DNA of 6,365 nucleotides from Bacillota bacterium (lineage in GTDB: Bacteria; Bacillota; Clostridia; Peptostreptococcales; Anaerovoracaceae), in contig JAUNBO010000017.1 in assembly GCA_030527065.1 (NCBI GenBank), positions 11,952 through 18,316 of the forward strand, given 5' to 3'. Below, in pieces: positions 1 to 5,686 of the stretch. The first letter of the stretch is position 1, and every line of letters starts with the position of its first letter. The translations under genes and the position numbers were made by a program. Below the pieces are notes generated by a model. The model was given only the letters and a program-made list of their open reading frames with translations. It was not told the DNA's origin and did not search any database.

Positions 1-87
1 TCCTGCATAGATATCTTTGACGAGTATTTCACCACCCATCCCCATCTGACGGCCAACGTGGAAGGGCGCATGGTGATAGAAGAATAG
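1..87 (+). CDS. C-terminal end of an unrecognised protein (5' truncated)
   Basis: Frame 1 is open from the window edge to a TAG at 85-87. It gives 28 residues that start SCIDIFDEYFTT and end GRMVIEE. I do not recognise the family from this tail. It has no membrane segment or obvious motif, and its composition and codon use match the downstream genes. The gap to purB is 38 bases, so the two may be co-transcribed. A small 6-bp inverted repeat (86-91 with 101-106) begins at the stop codon, but no T-run follows it, so it is unlikely to terminate transcription. The evidence for coding is the clean in-frame end, the spacing to the next gene and the shared strand; the fragment is too short for a confident call. 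Confidence 0.6.
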   Translation, partial: SCIDIFDEYFTTHPHLTANVEGRMVIEE

Positions 88-125
88 CCGGCGGCAGGTC
101 CCGGCTTCAGGAAAGGGTCTACGAT

Positions 126-1556
126 ATGGACAAGGACAGATATGTTTCCACTTTTTCCACCCGCTATGCCAGCCCGGAGATGCAGGCTCTCTTTTCAGAG
201 GAATTCAAATTCCGTACCTGGCGGAGGCTGTGGATCGCTTTGGCGAAGGCCGAAAAGGCTTTGGGCCTTCCCATCAGCGGAGAGCAGATCGCCGAAATGG
301 AGCGTCATGCGGAGGGAATCAATTATGCCGTGGCGGAGGAACGGGAACGGCAGGTGCGTCACGACGTTATGGCGCACGTTTACGCCTACGGGCAGCAATG
401 CCCCCTGGCGGAGCCCATCATCCATCTGGGGGCCACCTCCTGCTATGTGGGAGACAACACCGATGTGATCATAATGCGGGAGGCGGGGAGGCTGCTCATA
501 AGCAAGCTGGCCCAGGTGATGAAAAACCTGGCGGCCTTCGCCGACGAATATAAGGCCCTGCCCTGTCTGGGCTACACCCATTTGCAGCCGGCTCAGCTGA
601 CCACCGTGGGGAAGCGGGCTGCGCTGTGGCTGTACGATCTCACCCTGGATATGGAAGAGCTGCAGCGGCGGACGGAAGGCCTGAAGCTTTTGGGCTCCAA
701 GGGCACCACGGGGACCCAGGCCAGCTTTCTGGAGCTTTTTGAGGGAGACCACGGGAAGGTGAAAGAACTGGAGGCCCGCATTGCCCGGGACATGGGCTTT
801 GCCGCCTGCGTGCCCGTGTCCGGCCAGACCTATTCCAGGAAGGTGGACGCTTACATGCTGTCGGCCCTTTCGGGCATTGCCCAGAGCGCATATAAGTTTT
901 CCAACGACCTGCGGCTGCTGCAATCCTTTGAAGAGGTGGAAGAGCCCTTTGAGAAAAACCAGATAGGCTCCTCCGCCATGCCTTATAAAAGGAACCCCAT
1001 GCGCTGCGAGCGCATGGGTGCCCTGGCCCGTTACGTCATGACCGACGCCCTGAACCCGGCCTTTACGGCGGGGACCCAGTGGTTTGAGCGCACGCTGGAC
1101 GATTCCGCCAACCGGCGCATCGCCGTGTCTGAGGCCTTCCTGGCGGCGGACGCCATCCTGAACCTCTATATCAACGTCAGCGCCGGCCTGGTGGTCTACC
1201 CCCGGGTGATAGAGCGGCGGCTCCGGGAAAAGCTGCCTTATATGGCCACGGAAAACATCCTTATGCGGGCGGTGAAGAAGGGCGGCAACCGGCAGGAGCT
1301 TCACGAACGCCTGCGGGTCCATTCCCAGGCCGCCGCCGCAGCGGTGAAGCTCCAGGGACGCTCCAACGATCTCATAGAGCGCATTGCTGCGGATCCGGCC
1401 TTCGGCCTTTCGCCGGAGGAGCTGTCGGAGCTGCTGGAGCCTTCCTTGTATACGGGACGCTGCAAGGAGCAGGTGGAGGAATTTCTGGCGGAGACGGTGG
1501 CGCCTCTGCTGGCCCCCTTTGCGGGGATGGAAATACACGGGGAGCTAAAGGTTTAA
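126..1556 (+). CDS. purB: Adenylosuccinate lyase, animal-like type
   Basis: This cytosolic enzyme of the fumarase/aspartase superfamily acts twice in purine synthesis. It splits SAICAR to AICAR plus fumarate, and adenylosuccinate to AMP plus fumarate. The 476 residues are full length. Visible motifs are RHDVMAH (His79), TSCYVGDNTD (104-113), THLQPAQLTT with the likely general acid His152, and the superfamily signature loop GSSAMPYKRNP (281-291), which carries the catalytic serine region Ser282/Ser283. The adenylosuccinate-lyase C-terminal domain follows, with PYMATENI near 371-378 and NDLIERI near 414-420. Compared from memory with human ADSL, long blocks match with a constant offset of about 7 residues, including KFRTWR, KGTTGTQASF and WFERTLDDSANRRI. 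The ATG at 126 is chosen because AGGAAAGGG (109-117) lies 8 bases upstream and the N-terminus aligns with the family. Function is near certain from the motifs. Confidence 0.97.
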   Translation: MDKDRYVSTFSTRYASPEMQALFSEEFKFRTWRRLWIALAKAEKALGLPISGEQIAEMERHAEGINYAVAEERERQVRHDVMAHVYAYGQQCPLAEPIIHLGATSCYVGDNTDVIIMREAGRLLISKLAQVMKNLAAFADEYKALPCLGYTHLQPAQLTTVGKRAALWLYDLTLDMEELQRRTEGLKLLGSKGTTGTQASFLELFEGDHGKVKELEARIARDMGFAACVPVSGQTYSRKVDAYMLSALSGIAQSAYKFSNDLRLLQSFEEVEEPFEKNQIGSSAMPYKRNPMRCERMGALARYVMTDALNPAFTAGTQWFERTLDDSANRRIAVSEAFLAADAILNLYINVSAGLVVYPRVIERRLREKLPYMATENILMRAVKKGGNRQELHERLRVHSQAAAAAVKLQGRSNDLIERIAADPAFGLSPEELSELLEPSLYTGRCKEQVEEFLAETVAPLLAPFAGMEIHGELKV

Positions 1557-1572
1557 CCTGCGTGCGCAGTGA

Positions 1573-1613
1573 CCGCTGTGACGGCAGCGGGGAAAGCCCC
1601 GCCGGGCCGGCGG
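1573..1613 (+). other. Chain of three overlapping GC hairpins after purB
   Basis: Three stems overlap and so exclude their neighbours: CCGCTG (1573-1578) with CAGCGG (1585-1590), GCGGGG (1587-1592) with CCCCGC (1597-1602) around an AAAG loop, and CCGCC (1599-1603) with GGCGG (1609-1613). The segment lies 16-57 bases after the purB stop. No T-run follows, so it is not a classical intrinsic terminator. It could be a weak terminator, an RNA 3'-end stabiliser, or a copy of a dispersed palindrome, since it contains the 13-base repeat also seen after the next gene. GC-rich DNA makes short stems by chance, so a function is not shown. Confidence 0.35.
1580..1592 (+). repeat. 13-base repeat, copy 1 (gacggcagcgggg)
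   Basis: This 13-base word occurs identically at 2918-2930. Each copy starts about 20 bases after a stop codon (here 23 bases after purB), and each supplies the 3' arm of a hairpin. This suggests a dispersed intergenic palindromic element, but two copies in one window cannot prove it. Confidence 0.5.
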
Positions 1614-1663
1614 ATTTAAGAAAGTGTTAATATTTCGGCTATGATTTATTTACAAAAGAGGGG

Positions 1664-1669
1664 TACAAT
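1664..1669 (+). promoter_or_regulatory. Possible -10 box for the secreted-protein gene
   Basis: TACAAT matches the TATAAT consensus at five of six positions and lies 45 bases before the start codon, in a locally AT-rich stretch (about 1614-1700) within GC-rich DNA. No good -35 hexamer stands at 16-18 bases upstream. A second candidate, TATGAT at 1640-1645, also lacks a clear -35. If TACAAT is used, transcription would start near 1676, inside the dyad at 1669-1696. The assignment is tentative. Confidence 0.3.
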
Positions 1670-1696
1670 GAATTTGTAAGCAGGTTTACAAATTCA
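1669..1696 (+). promoter_or_regulatory. Perfect 11-bp inverted repeat, candidate operator or 5'-UTR hairpin
   Basis: TGAATTTGTAA (1669-1679) and TTACAAATTCA (1686-1696) are exact reverse complements around a 6-base centre, GCAGGT. The dyad lies between a possible -10 box and the Shine-Dalgarno sequence of the secreted-protein gene. This is where a dimeric repressor site, or an mRNA stem-loop next to the ribosome site, would act. A partial extra half-site, TTTACAAAA at 1649-1657, matches the right arm at eight of nine positions 36 bases upstream. The AT-rich arms and lack of a T-run argue against a terminator. The binding protein is unknown. Confidence 0.6.
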
Positions 1697-1714
1697 AAAG
1701 GGGGATGAAATATC

Positions 1715-2899
1715 ATGAAAAAGAAAAAGCATCTGACTACTCTGGTCTGCCTCATCGTGGGAATGCTGGTCCTCACCTCGGCGGTGTACGCCAACTACGA
1801 CAGCGCCAGCGGCTACAGCAACTACAAGGACGCCCTCAAGTATCTGGCGTTCAACACCAACAATGTGACCATAGAGGGGAGCATCGTCCTGAGCCTGGAC
1901 GGAGAAGAGCTGCTGAACCAGGGGGTGGCCGCCAAGTACGAAAACGGCGAGAACAAGAACAGCATCTACTCCTATGCGGAGACCAACGGAGAAAAAACAT
2001 ACCAGCAGTACGTATACGACAACGGAAAAGAGTATGTGAACTACGACCCGGAAACGAACAGCTATTACAGCTGGGAATATGATTCCTCTTATTCCTCCGG
2101 CGCAGAGAATCTGATGGGAGTGGACATGAACGACTCCACCGAGCGGAAGGCCATACGCTTTGCAGAGCTTCTGGCAGATACGCTGGTGGGAGACCTGAAG
2201 AACAACGTGGTGCTGGTTTCTCAGCAGGACGGCGTACGGGAATACGCCATCAACCTCTCCCAGAGCCAGATACCGGAGGTGGTGAACGCAGGCCTTTCCT
2301 TCCTGTTTACTGCCAGCAACGCCGCCTATGCCGGTTATGAGGATCAGGGGGTCCCGTCCTCTGCGCCTTGTTATGTGAGTTACGAGGACTATTACGAAAC
2401 CTTCCAGGTATGGTGTGCCTCCAACCTCGGCGAAGAGTCGCTGACAGAGGAAGATATGGAAGCCTTGATGAGGGGAGAACACGACGATCAGGACCGCCTG
2501 GGTGAACTGATGTACGAAATGGACGATCACTATGAAACCGTTCTGACGGAACTGGGAGATGAAGGCATCCTCCACGTGGCCGGCGACGGAAGCTACACCC
2601 TTTACGCCACCGAAGAAGAGTACGATATCGCCATGGGTTATACCAGCGAAAACTACTTCAACAGCACGGACGTCATGCTGCTTATGGGAGACGACCCCTA
2701 CATCAGCGACGCCGTCTGCAAGGTGACCCTGGATGAAGAGGGAAGGCTCATAGCCAACTACATCGAGGCCACCCTTACCGGTGTGGATGAGAACGGCCAG
2801 GCCCATTCGGCCACCCTGAAGATCAACGCCGTCATATCCGATTACGGCACCACCGTGGCCGACGTCTTCGATGCGGAAGGCAAGATTGAAGGGCGGTAA
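1715..2899 (+). CDS. Secreted, acidic, Tyr-rich protein of unknown function
   Basis: I do not recognise a named family. The 394-residue product begins with a Sec-type signal peptide: basic MKKKK, a hydrophobic core at about 8-23 and a likely signal-peptidase I site after VYA (residue 26). There is no lipobox cysteine, sortase motif or C-terminal membrane anchor, so it is probably released or loosely surface-bound. The mature part is acidic and rich in Tyr, Asn, Asp and Glu, with three cysteines (219, 234, 335). Residues 50-120 and 335-385 alternate in a beta-strand-like pattern (VTIEGSIVLSLDG, VCKVTLDEEGRL). The tail resembles LolA/LppX-type lipid-carrier folds, but that is a weak inference. 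The ATG at 1715 has an AAAGGGGG ribosome site (1697-1704) 10 bases upstream. An inverted repeat lies just before that site. The ABC/two-component cassette follows on the same strand after 119 bases. Confidence 0.85.
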   Translation: MKKKKHLTTLVCLIVGMLVLTSAVYANYDSASGYSNYKDALKYLAFNTNNVTIEGSIVLSLDGEELLNQGVAAKYENGENKNSIYSYAETNGEKTYQQYVYDNGKEYVNYDPETNSYYSWEYDSSYSSGAENLMGVDMNDSTERKAIRFAELLADTLVGDLKNNVVLVSQQDGVREYAINLSQSQIPEVVNAGLSFLFTASNAAYAGYEDQGVPSSAPCYVSYEDYYETFQVWCASNLGEESLTEEDMEALMRGEHDDQDRLGELMYEMDDHYETVLTELGDEGILHVAGDGSYTLYATEEEYDIAMGYTSENYFNSTDVMLLMGDDPYISDAVCKVTLDEEGRLIANYIEATLTGVDENGQAHSATLKINAVISDYGTTVADVFDAEGKIEGR

Positions 2900-2907
2900 T
2901 TGGCCGG

Positions 2908-2930
2908 CCCCGGTGCGGACGGCAGCGGGG
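2908..2930 (+). other. GC hairpin after the secreted-protein gene
   Basis: CCCCG (2908-2912) pairs with CGGGG (2926-2930). After one G-G mismatch, TGC (2914-2916) pairs with GCA (2922-2924) around a 5-base loop. The stem starts 8 bases after the TAA stop and is followed by gaagcaaaagc, not a T-run, so it is at best a weak terminator. Its 3' arm belongs to the 13-base repeat shared with the region after purB. Confidence 0.4.
2918..2930 (+). repeat. 13-base repeat, copy 2 (gacggcagcgggg)
   Basis: Identical to 1580-1592. It starts 18 bases after the preceding stop codon and forms the loop end and 3' arm of the hairpin at 2908-2930. Confidence 0.5.
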
Positions 2931-2962
2931 GAAGCAAAAGCAAGATATCATATTTAGCAAGA

Positions 2963-3012
2963 CCTTATCGGCTGCCGGCCTGTGCCGGCGGTCGATAATG
3001 TATGATAAGGGG
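2963..3012 (+). promoter_or_regulatory. 15-bp leader stem-loop with alternative pairing to the ABC-gene ribosome site
   Basis: Bases 2965-2979 pair with 2984-2998 as a continuous 15-bp stem (two G-U pairs) around a CTGT loop. The stem ends 9 bases before the AGGGG ribosome site of the ABC ATPase gene. The left base of the stem, CCTTATC (2963-2969), is also perfectly complementary to GATAAGG (3004-3010), which includes most of the Shine-Dalgarno sequence. The two pairings share 2965-2969 and exclude each other at the base, while the GC-rich upper stem can stay formed in both. One state leaves the ribosome site free and the other covers it. This layout would allow translational control, but it could also be a DNA-level operator with direct GATAA repeats. 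The pairings are seen directly; the switching is inferred. Confidence 0.5.
3008..3012 (+). promoter_or_regulatory. Ribosome binding site that fixes the ABC ATPase start
   Basis: AGGGG lies 6 bases before the ATG at 3019. An in-frame ATG at 2998 would sit inside the 3' arm of the leader stem-loop with no Shine-Dalgarno sequence, and it would add seven residues (MYDKGNY) not expected in this family. The 3019 start is therefore preferred. Confidence 0.75.
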
Positions 3013-3018
3013 AATTAT

Positions 3019-3753
3019 ATGGAAAGGGTATTGGAAGCGGAAAAGCTGACCAAGCTTTATAAGAACGGGAGAGGCGTCAGAGACGTGAGCTTCTCCATGG
3101 AGCGGGGGGACATCGTGGGCCTGCTGGGGCCCAACGGCTCCGGCAAGACCACCATCATGAAGACCATCATGGGCCTGTGCCACGCCACCGGCGGCCGGGT
3201 CACCCTCTTCGGCGAGGACGTGGAGGAAAATGCGGAGAGAAGCCTCCGCAAGGTGGGAGGCCTCATAGAAAGGCCGGCCATCTTTGAATATCTCACCGCC
3301 CAGGAAAACATGGAGATGGCGGGACGCTACTATCCGGAGGTGGACGGAGAGCGCATCAGCCACCTGCTGCAGGTGGTGCGGATGGAGAAATACAGGAAAG
3401 AAAAGGCGGGACGCTTTTCCCTGGGGATGAAGCAGCGGCTGGGCCTGGCCATGGCCCTCCTTTCCGAGCCGGAGCTGGTGGTGCTGGATGAGCCCACCAA
3501 CGGCCTGGACATAGAAGGCACCGTGGACGTAAGAGAGATCATTCTGCAGATGGCGGAGAAGAAGGGGGTTTCCTTCCTCATTGCCAGCCACCTGGCGCCG
3601 GAGCTGGAAAAGACCTGCACCAAGGTGGCGGTGATCCACGAAGGCGAGCTGCTCTCCTTTGAGACCATGGAGGAAGCCCTGCGGCTGAACCCCTCCCTGG
3701 AGGACTATTTTCTGTCCCGGGTAAAGGACCGCCGGGGCTCCATTTTGATTTGA
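3019..3753 (+). CDS. ABC transporter ATPase, BcrA/LanF-like with an E-loop
   Basis: The 244-residue cytoplasmic nucleotide-binding subunit powers the permease encoded next. All core motifs are present: Walker A GPNGSGKTT (37-45), signature SLGMKQR (134-140), Walker B LVVLDEP (153-159) with catalytic Glu158, D-loop NGLD (161-164) and H-loop His191 (IASHL). The usual Q-loop position reads LIERPAIF, with Glu84 instead of Gln. This 'E-loop' has been described for LanF-type lantibiotic-immunity ATPases and is common in BcrA-like proteins. Length and the LIE-P-x-x-x-x-x-LTAxEN pattern fit that subfamily. A multidrug, peptide-antibiotic or envelope-related substrate is plausible, but the ATPase alone cannot fix it. 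It is the first gene of a four-gene cassette, and the permease starts 22 bases after its stop. A strong stem-loop precedes its ribosome site and may control its translation. Confidence 0.93.
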   Translation: MERVLEAEKLTKLYKNGRGVRDVSFSMERGDIVGLLGPNGSGKTTIMKTIMGLCHATGGRVTLFGEDVEENAERSLRKVGGLIERPAIFEYLTAQENMEMAGRYYPEVDGERISHLLQVVRMEKYRKEKAGRFSLGMKQRLGLAMALLSEPELVVLDEPTNGLDIEGTVDVREIILQMAEKKGVSFLIASHLAPELEKTCTKVAVIHEGELLSFETMEEALRLNPSLEDYFLSRVKDRRGSILI

Positions 3754-3761
3754 CAGCCGTC

Positions 3762-3767
3762 AGGGGG
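3762..3767 (+). promoter_or_regulatory. Ribosome binding site supporting a GTG start
   Basis: AGGGGG lies 8 bases before GTG at 3776. The first in-frame ATG comes 11 codons later (Met12 of the predicted protein) without such a site, so GTG is the better start for the permease. Confidence 0.75.
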
Positions 3768-3775
3768 AATTTACA

Positions 3776-4528
3776 GTGAACATTTTTACGGCAGATCTGC
3801 GGAATCAGATGAGAAAGCTGACCGCAAGAAAAAAATACATCGTCTTTTTGATTATAGAGATCTTGATTTGCGTGTTGTGGTGCGTCATCAGCCTGGCTCT
3901 GGGCCGGGTGGCCGCCGGCAGCGTGGCTTCAGATCTCCTGCTGGCGGATATGCCCATGAGCATGCTGGGCTTTTTCACCCAGATATATACGCCGCTGATC
4001 ATCTTTATGGCCGCCTGCGACCTCTTTACTTCAGAGGTCCACGACGGCACCATACGGGCGGGCTTTATGCGCCCGGTGAGCCGGTTCAAGCAATTTGCCA
4101 GCCGGGTCCTGGCCATCTGGATTTTAGCGGCAGTGTACCTGGTGGTGCTGTTCGTGCTGACCACCGCCATCAAGGGGGTCCTGGCGGGCTCAACGGCGGG
4201 CCTGGGAGCGTCCTTCATTTCCTATTTCCTGGACCTGGCGCCCCTGCTGGTGCTGGTGCTCTTCGCCGCCTTCATCAATCAATTTTCCGGGAGCCCGTCC
4301 CTTTCCGTCATCCTTTGTGTTATTCTGTACATAGGCTTTTATGTATTGGGCATATTGGAGCCCAGAATGAGCGGGCTTCTCTTTACCGGTTATCTCCAGT
4401 GGCACAACCTCTGGGTGGGGACGGCCCTGCCCTTTGGAGCGGCCCTGGCCAAGGTGGGCATTCTGGCGGGCTACGGCATGGTGCTGGGCTGCGCCGGCTA
4501 TTACCTGTTTGAGCGGAGAGAGGTATAA
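3776..4528 (+). CDS. ABC-2 type permease, six membrane helices
   Basis: This is the 250-residue integral membrane partner of the preceding ATPase, likely forming the channel as a dimer. Six hydrophobic segments are visible at about 21-43, 62-83, 107-133, 145-168, 174-195 and 225-245. A basic N-terminus (NQMRKLTARKK) suggests it is cytosolic. After helix 2, SEVHDGTIRAGFMRPVSR (86-103) matches the cytoplasmic coupling pattern E-x-x-x-GT-x-R-x-x-x-x-RPVSR that is typical of ABC-2 permeases in BcrB/NatB/LanE-G-like exporters. Length is normal for that group. A GTG start is chosen from the AGGGGG ribosome site. The histidine kinase gene begins 15 bases after the stop, so transporter and sensor are almost certainly co-transcribed. 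Export is the usual direction for this family. The substrate is unknown, but pairing with an E-loop ATPase favours a peptide antibiotic or lipid-linked compound. Confidence 0.9.
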   Translation: MNIFTADLRNQMRKLTARKKYIVFLIIEILICVLWCVISLALGRVAAGSVASDLLLADMPMSMLGFFTQIYTPLIIFMAACDLFTSEVHDGTIRAGFMRPVSRFKQFASRVLAIWILAAVYLVVLFVLTTAIKGVLAGSTAGLGASFISYFLDLAPLLVLVLFAAFINQFSGSPSLSVILCVILYIGFYVLGILEPRMSGLLFTGYLQWHNLWVGTALPFGAALAKVGILAGYGMVLGCAGYYLFERREV

Positions 4529-4543
4529 CGCAAGGGGTGGCGT

Positions 4544-5686
4544 ATGAAGACCCTCAGAGGACGTTTTATCCGGACCAACATATGGATGGCGGCACTGTCG
4601 GCGGCCTGGGCCCTGGTGGTGCTGGCAGGCCTGCTGCTGGCGTATCTGAGCTGGGCCCAGGACGATTCCCGGAAGCTCATAGGGGACGTGGTGGCCCTTT
4701 TTTCCGGCGAATCTCAGGAAAAGGACGATTTTCTGCTCTTTATCCTGCTCTGGGTGATCCTGGTGGCCCTTCTGGTGCTGGCCACCTGCATCTTCCTCAG
4801 CACCCGCCTTTCCCGGGCGGTGCTGCGGCCTCTGGCGGAGCTCCGGCAGGCCGCCGACAACATCGCCAAAGGAGAACTGGACTTCGACGTCATGTCCTGG
4901 GAGGACCAGGAGTTAGAGGAGCTTTGCCGCTCCTTTGAAGAGATACGCAAGCGATTGAAGGCCAATGCGGAAAAGGAGCTGAAGGCGGAGGAAGAGCGGA
5001 GCCTGCTCATCGCCAATCTCTCCCACGATCTCCGGACCCCCATCACCACCATAAAGGGCTATTCAGAGGGCCTCCGGGACGGTGTGGCAGCTTCTCCCGA
5101 AAAGACCCGTCAATATCTGGATACCATTTATAACAAGGCGGTGGTGCTGGAACGGCTGGTGGAGAGCATGACGGAATTCTCCGAGCTGGAGCTGGGGCGG
5201 CTGCAATATGCCATGGAATATGTGGACATGACGGCCTATCTGAAGGACCTGGCGGAGGAATACCGGCCGGAGGCGGAGGAACGGGGATTCCGTTTTGAAG
5301 CCCGGCTGCCGGAGGAGCCCCTTATGGTGGTGGCGGACCGGGGGAAGTTGAAACGGGTCCTGGACAATCTCGTCTCCAACGCCATGAAGTACAATAAAGA
5401 GGGGGGCTCTGTGCTCCTCAGCGCCGAAACTGACGGCAGGGGGGTGCTGGTGTGCGTGTCGGATACGGGGACCGGCATCCGCCGGGAGGACCTGGGACGA
5501 GTCTTTGACGTTTTCTACCGGGGGGACGAGGCCAGAAGCAGCAGCAAGGGCAGCGGCCTGGGGCTGGCCATCGCCCGTCAGATCGCCGAGGACCACCGGG
5601 GAAAGATATGGATGAAGAGCGAAGACGGAAGCGGCGCCCAGGTGTTTCTGTATCTTCCCTTGCGGGACAGGAGGACGGACAGATGA
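4544..5686 (+). CDS. Membrane sensor histidine kinase (HAMP-HisKA-HATPase)
   Basis: This 380-residue kinase senses a signal at the membrane and phosphorylates the regulator encoded next. Order: cytosolic N-terminus, TM1 (about 14-36), a short outside loop (about 37-61), TM2 (62-86), HAMP linker (87-139), HisKA dimerisation domain with H-box NLSHDLRTP (158-166; phospho-acceptor His161, HDxxT phosphatase motif), and an ATPase domain with N-box DNLVSNAMKYN (274-284), G1 DTGTGI (307-312), F-box FDVFYRG (321-327) and G2 GSGLGLAIA (336-344). All catalytic boxes look intact. The outside loop of about 25 residues is too small for a PAS/Cache-type sensor domain, so the signal may be read within or close to the membrane, or through the adjacent permease. 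The ATG at 4544 has AAGGGG (4532-4537) 6 bases upstream. The stop overlaps the regulator start (ATGA), which implies translational coupling. Confidence 0.95.
   Translation: MKTLRGRFIRTNIWMAALSAAWALVVLAGLLLAYLSWAQDDSRKLIGDVVALFSGESQEKDDFLLFILLWVILVALLVLATCIFLSTRLSRAVLRPLAELRQAADNIAKGELDFDVMSWEDQELEELCRSFEEIRKRLKANAEKELKAEEERSLLIANLSHDLRTPITTIKGYSEGLRDGVAASPEKTRQYLDTIYNKAVVLERLVESMTEFSELELGRLQYAMEYVDMTAYLKDLAEEYRPEAEERGFRFEARLPEEPLMVVADRGKLKRVLDNLVSNAMKYNKEGGSVLLSAETDGRGVLVCVSDTGTGIRREDLGRVFDVFYRGDEARSSSKGSGLGLAIARQIAEDHRGKIWMKSEDGSGAQVFLYLPLRDRRTDR

Noticed and set aside
86..106. Stem-loop at the first stop codon as an intrinsic terminator
   Set aside because: It has only 6 bp with a 9-base loop and no T-run, and the purB ribosome site follows at once. 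It is probably chance.
195..1538. Long open frame on the minus strand opposite purB (447 codons)
   Set aside because: It mirrors purB codon by codon, has no recognisable domain or ribosome site, and is explained by the GC-rich codon bias of the real gene. The purB motifs are unambiguous.
1705..2082. ATG at 1705 opening a 125-codon frame, 10 bases before the real start
   Set aside because: It lies too close to the Shine-Dalgarno sequence, and its product is low-complexity Arg/Gln/Gly-rich sequence without a domain. It is a frame shadow of the 1715 gene.
1694..2806. Long minus-strand open frame opposite the secreted-protein gene (370 codons)
   Set aside because: The + strand frame has a proper ribosome site, a signal peptide and a sensible composition. 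The antisense frame is rich in Val/His/Gly, as expected from reversed Tyr/Asp/Asn codons.
2902..2909. GGCCGGCC palindrome as a regulatory site
   Set aside because: It is an 8-base GC palindrome that is expected by chance in DNA of this composition and has no supporting context.
2998..3018. Upstream ATG at 2998 as the ABC ATPase start
   Set aside because: It sits at the end of a strong stem-loop, lacks a ribosome site and adds seven residues foreign to the family. The ATG at 3019 has AGGGG 6 bases upstream.
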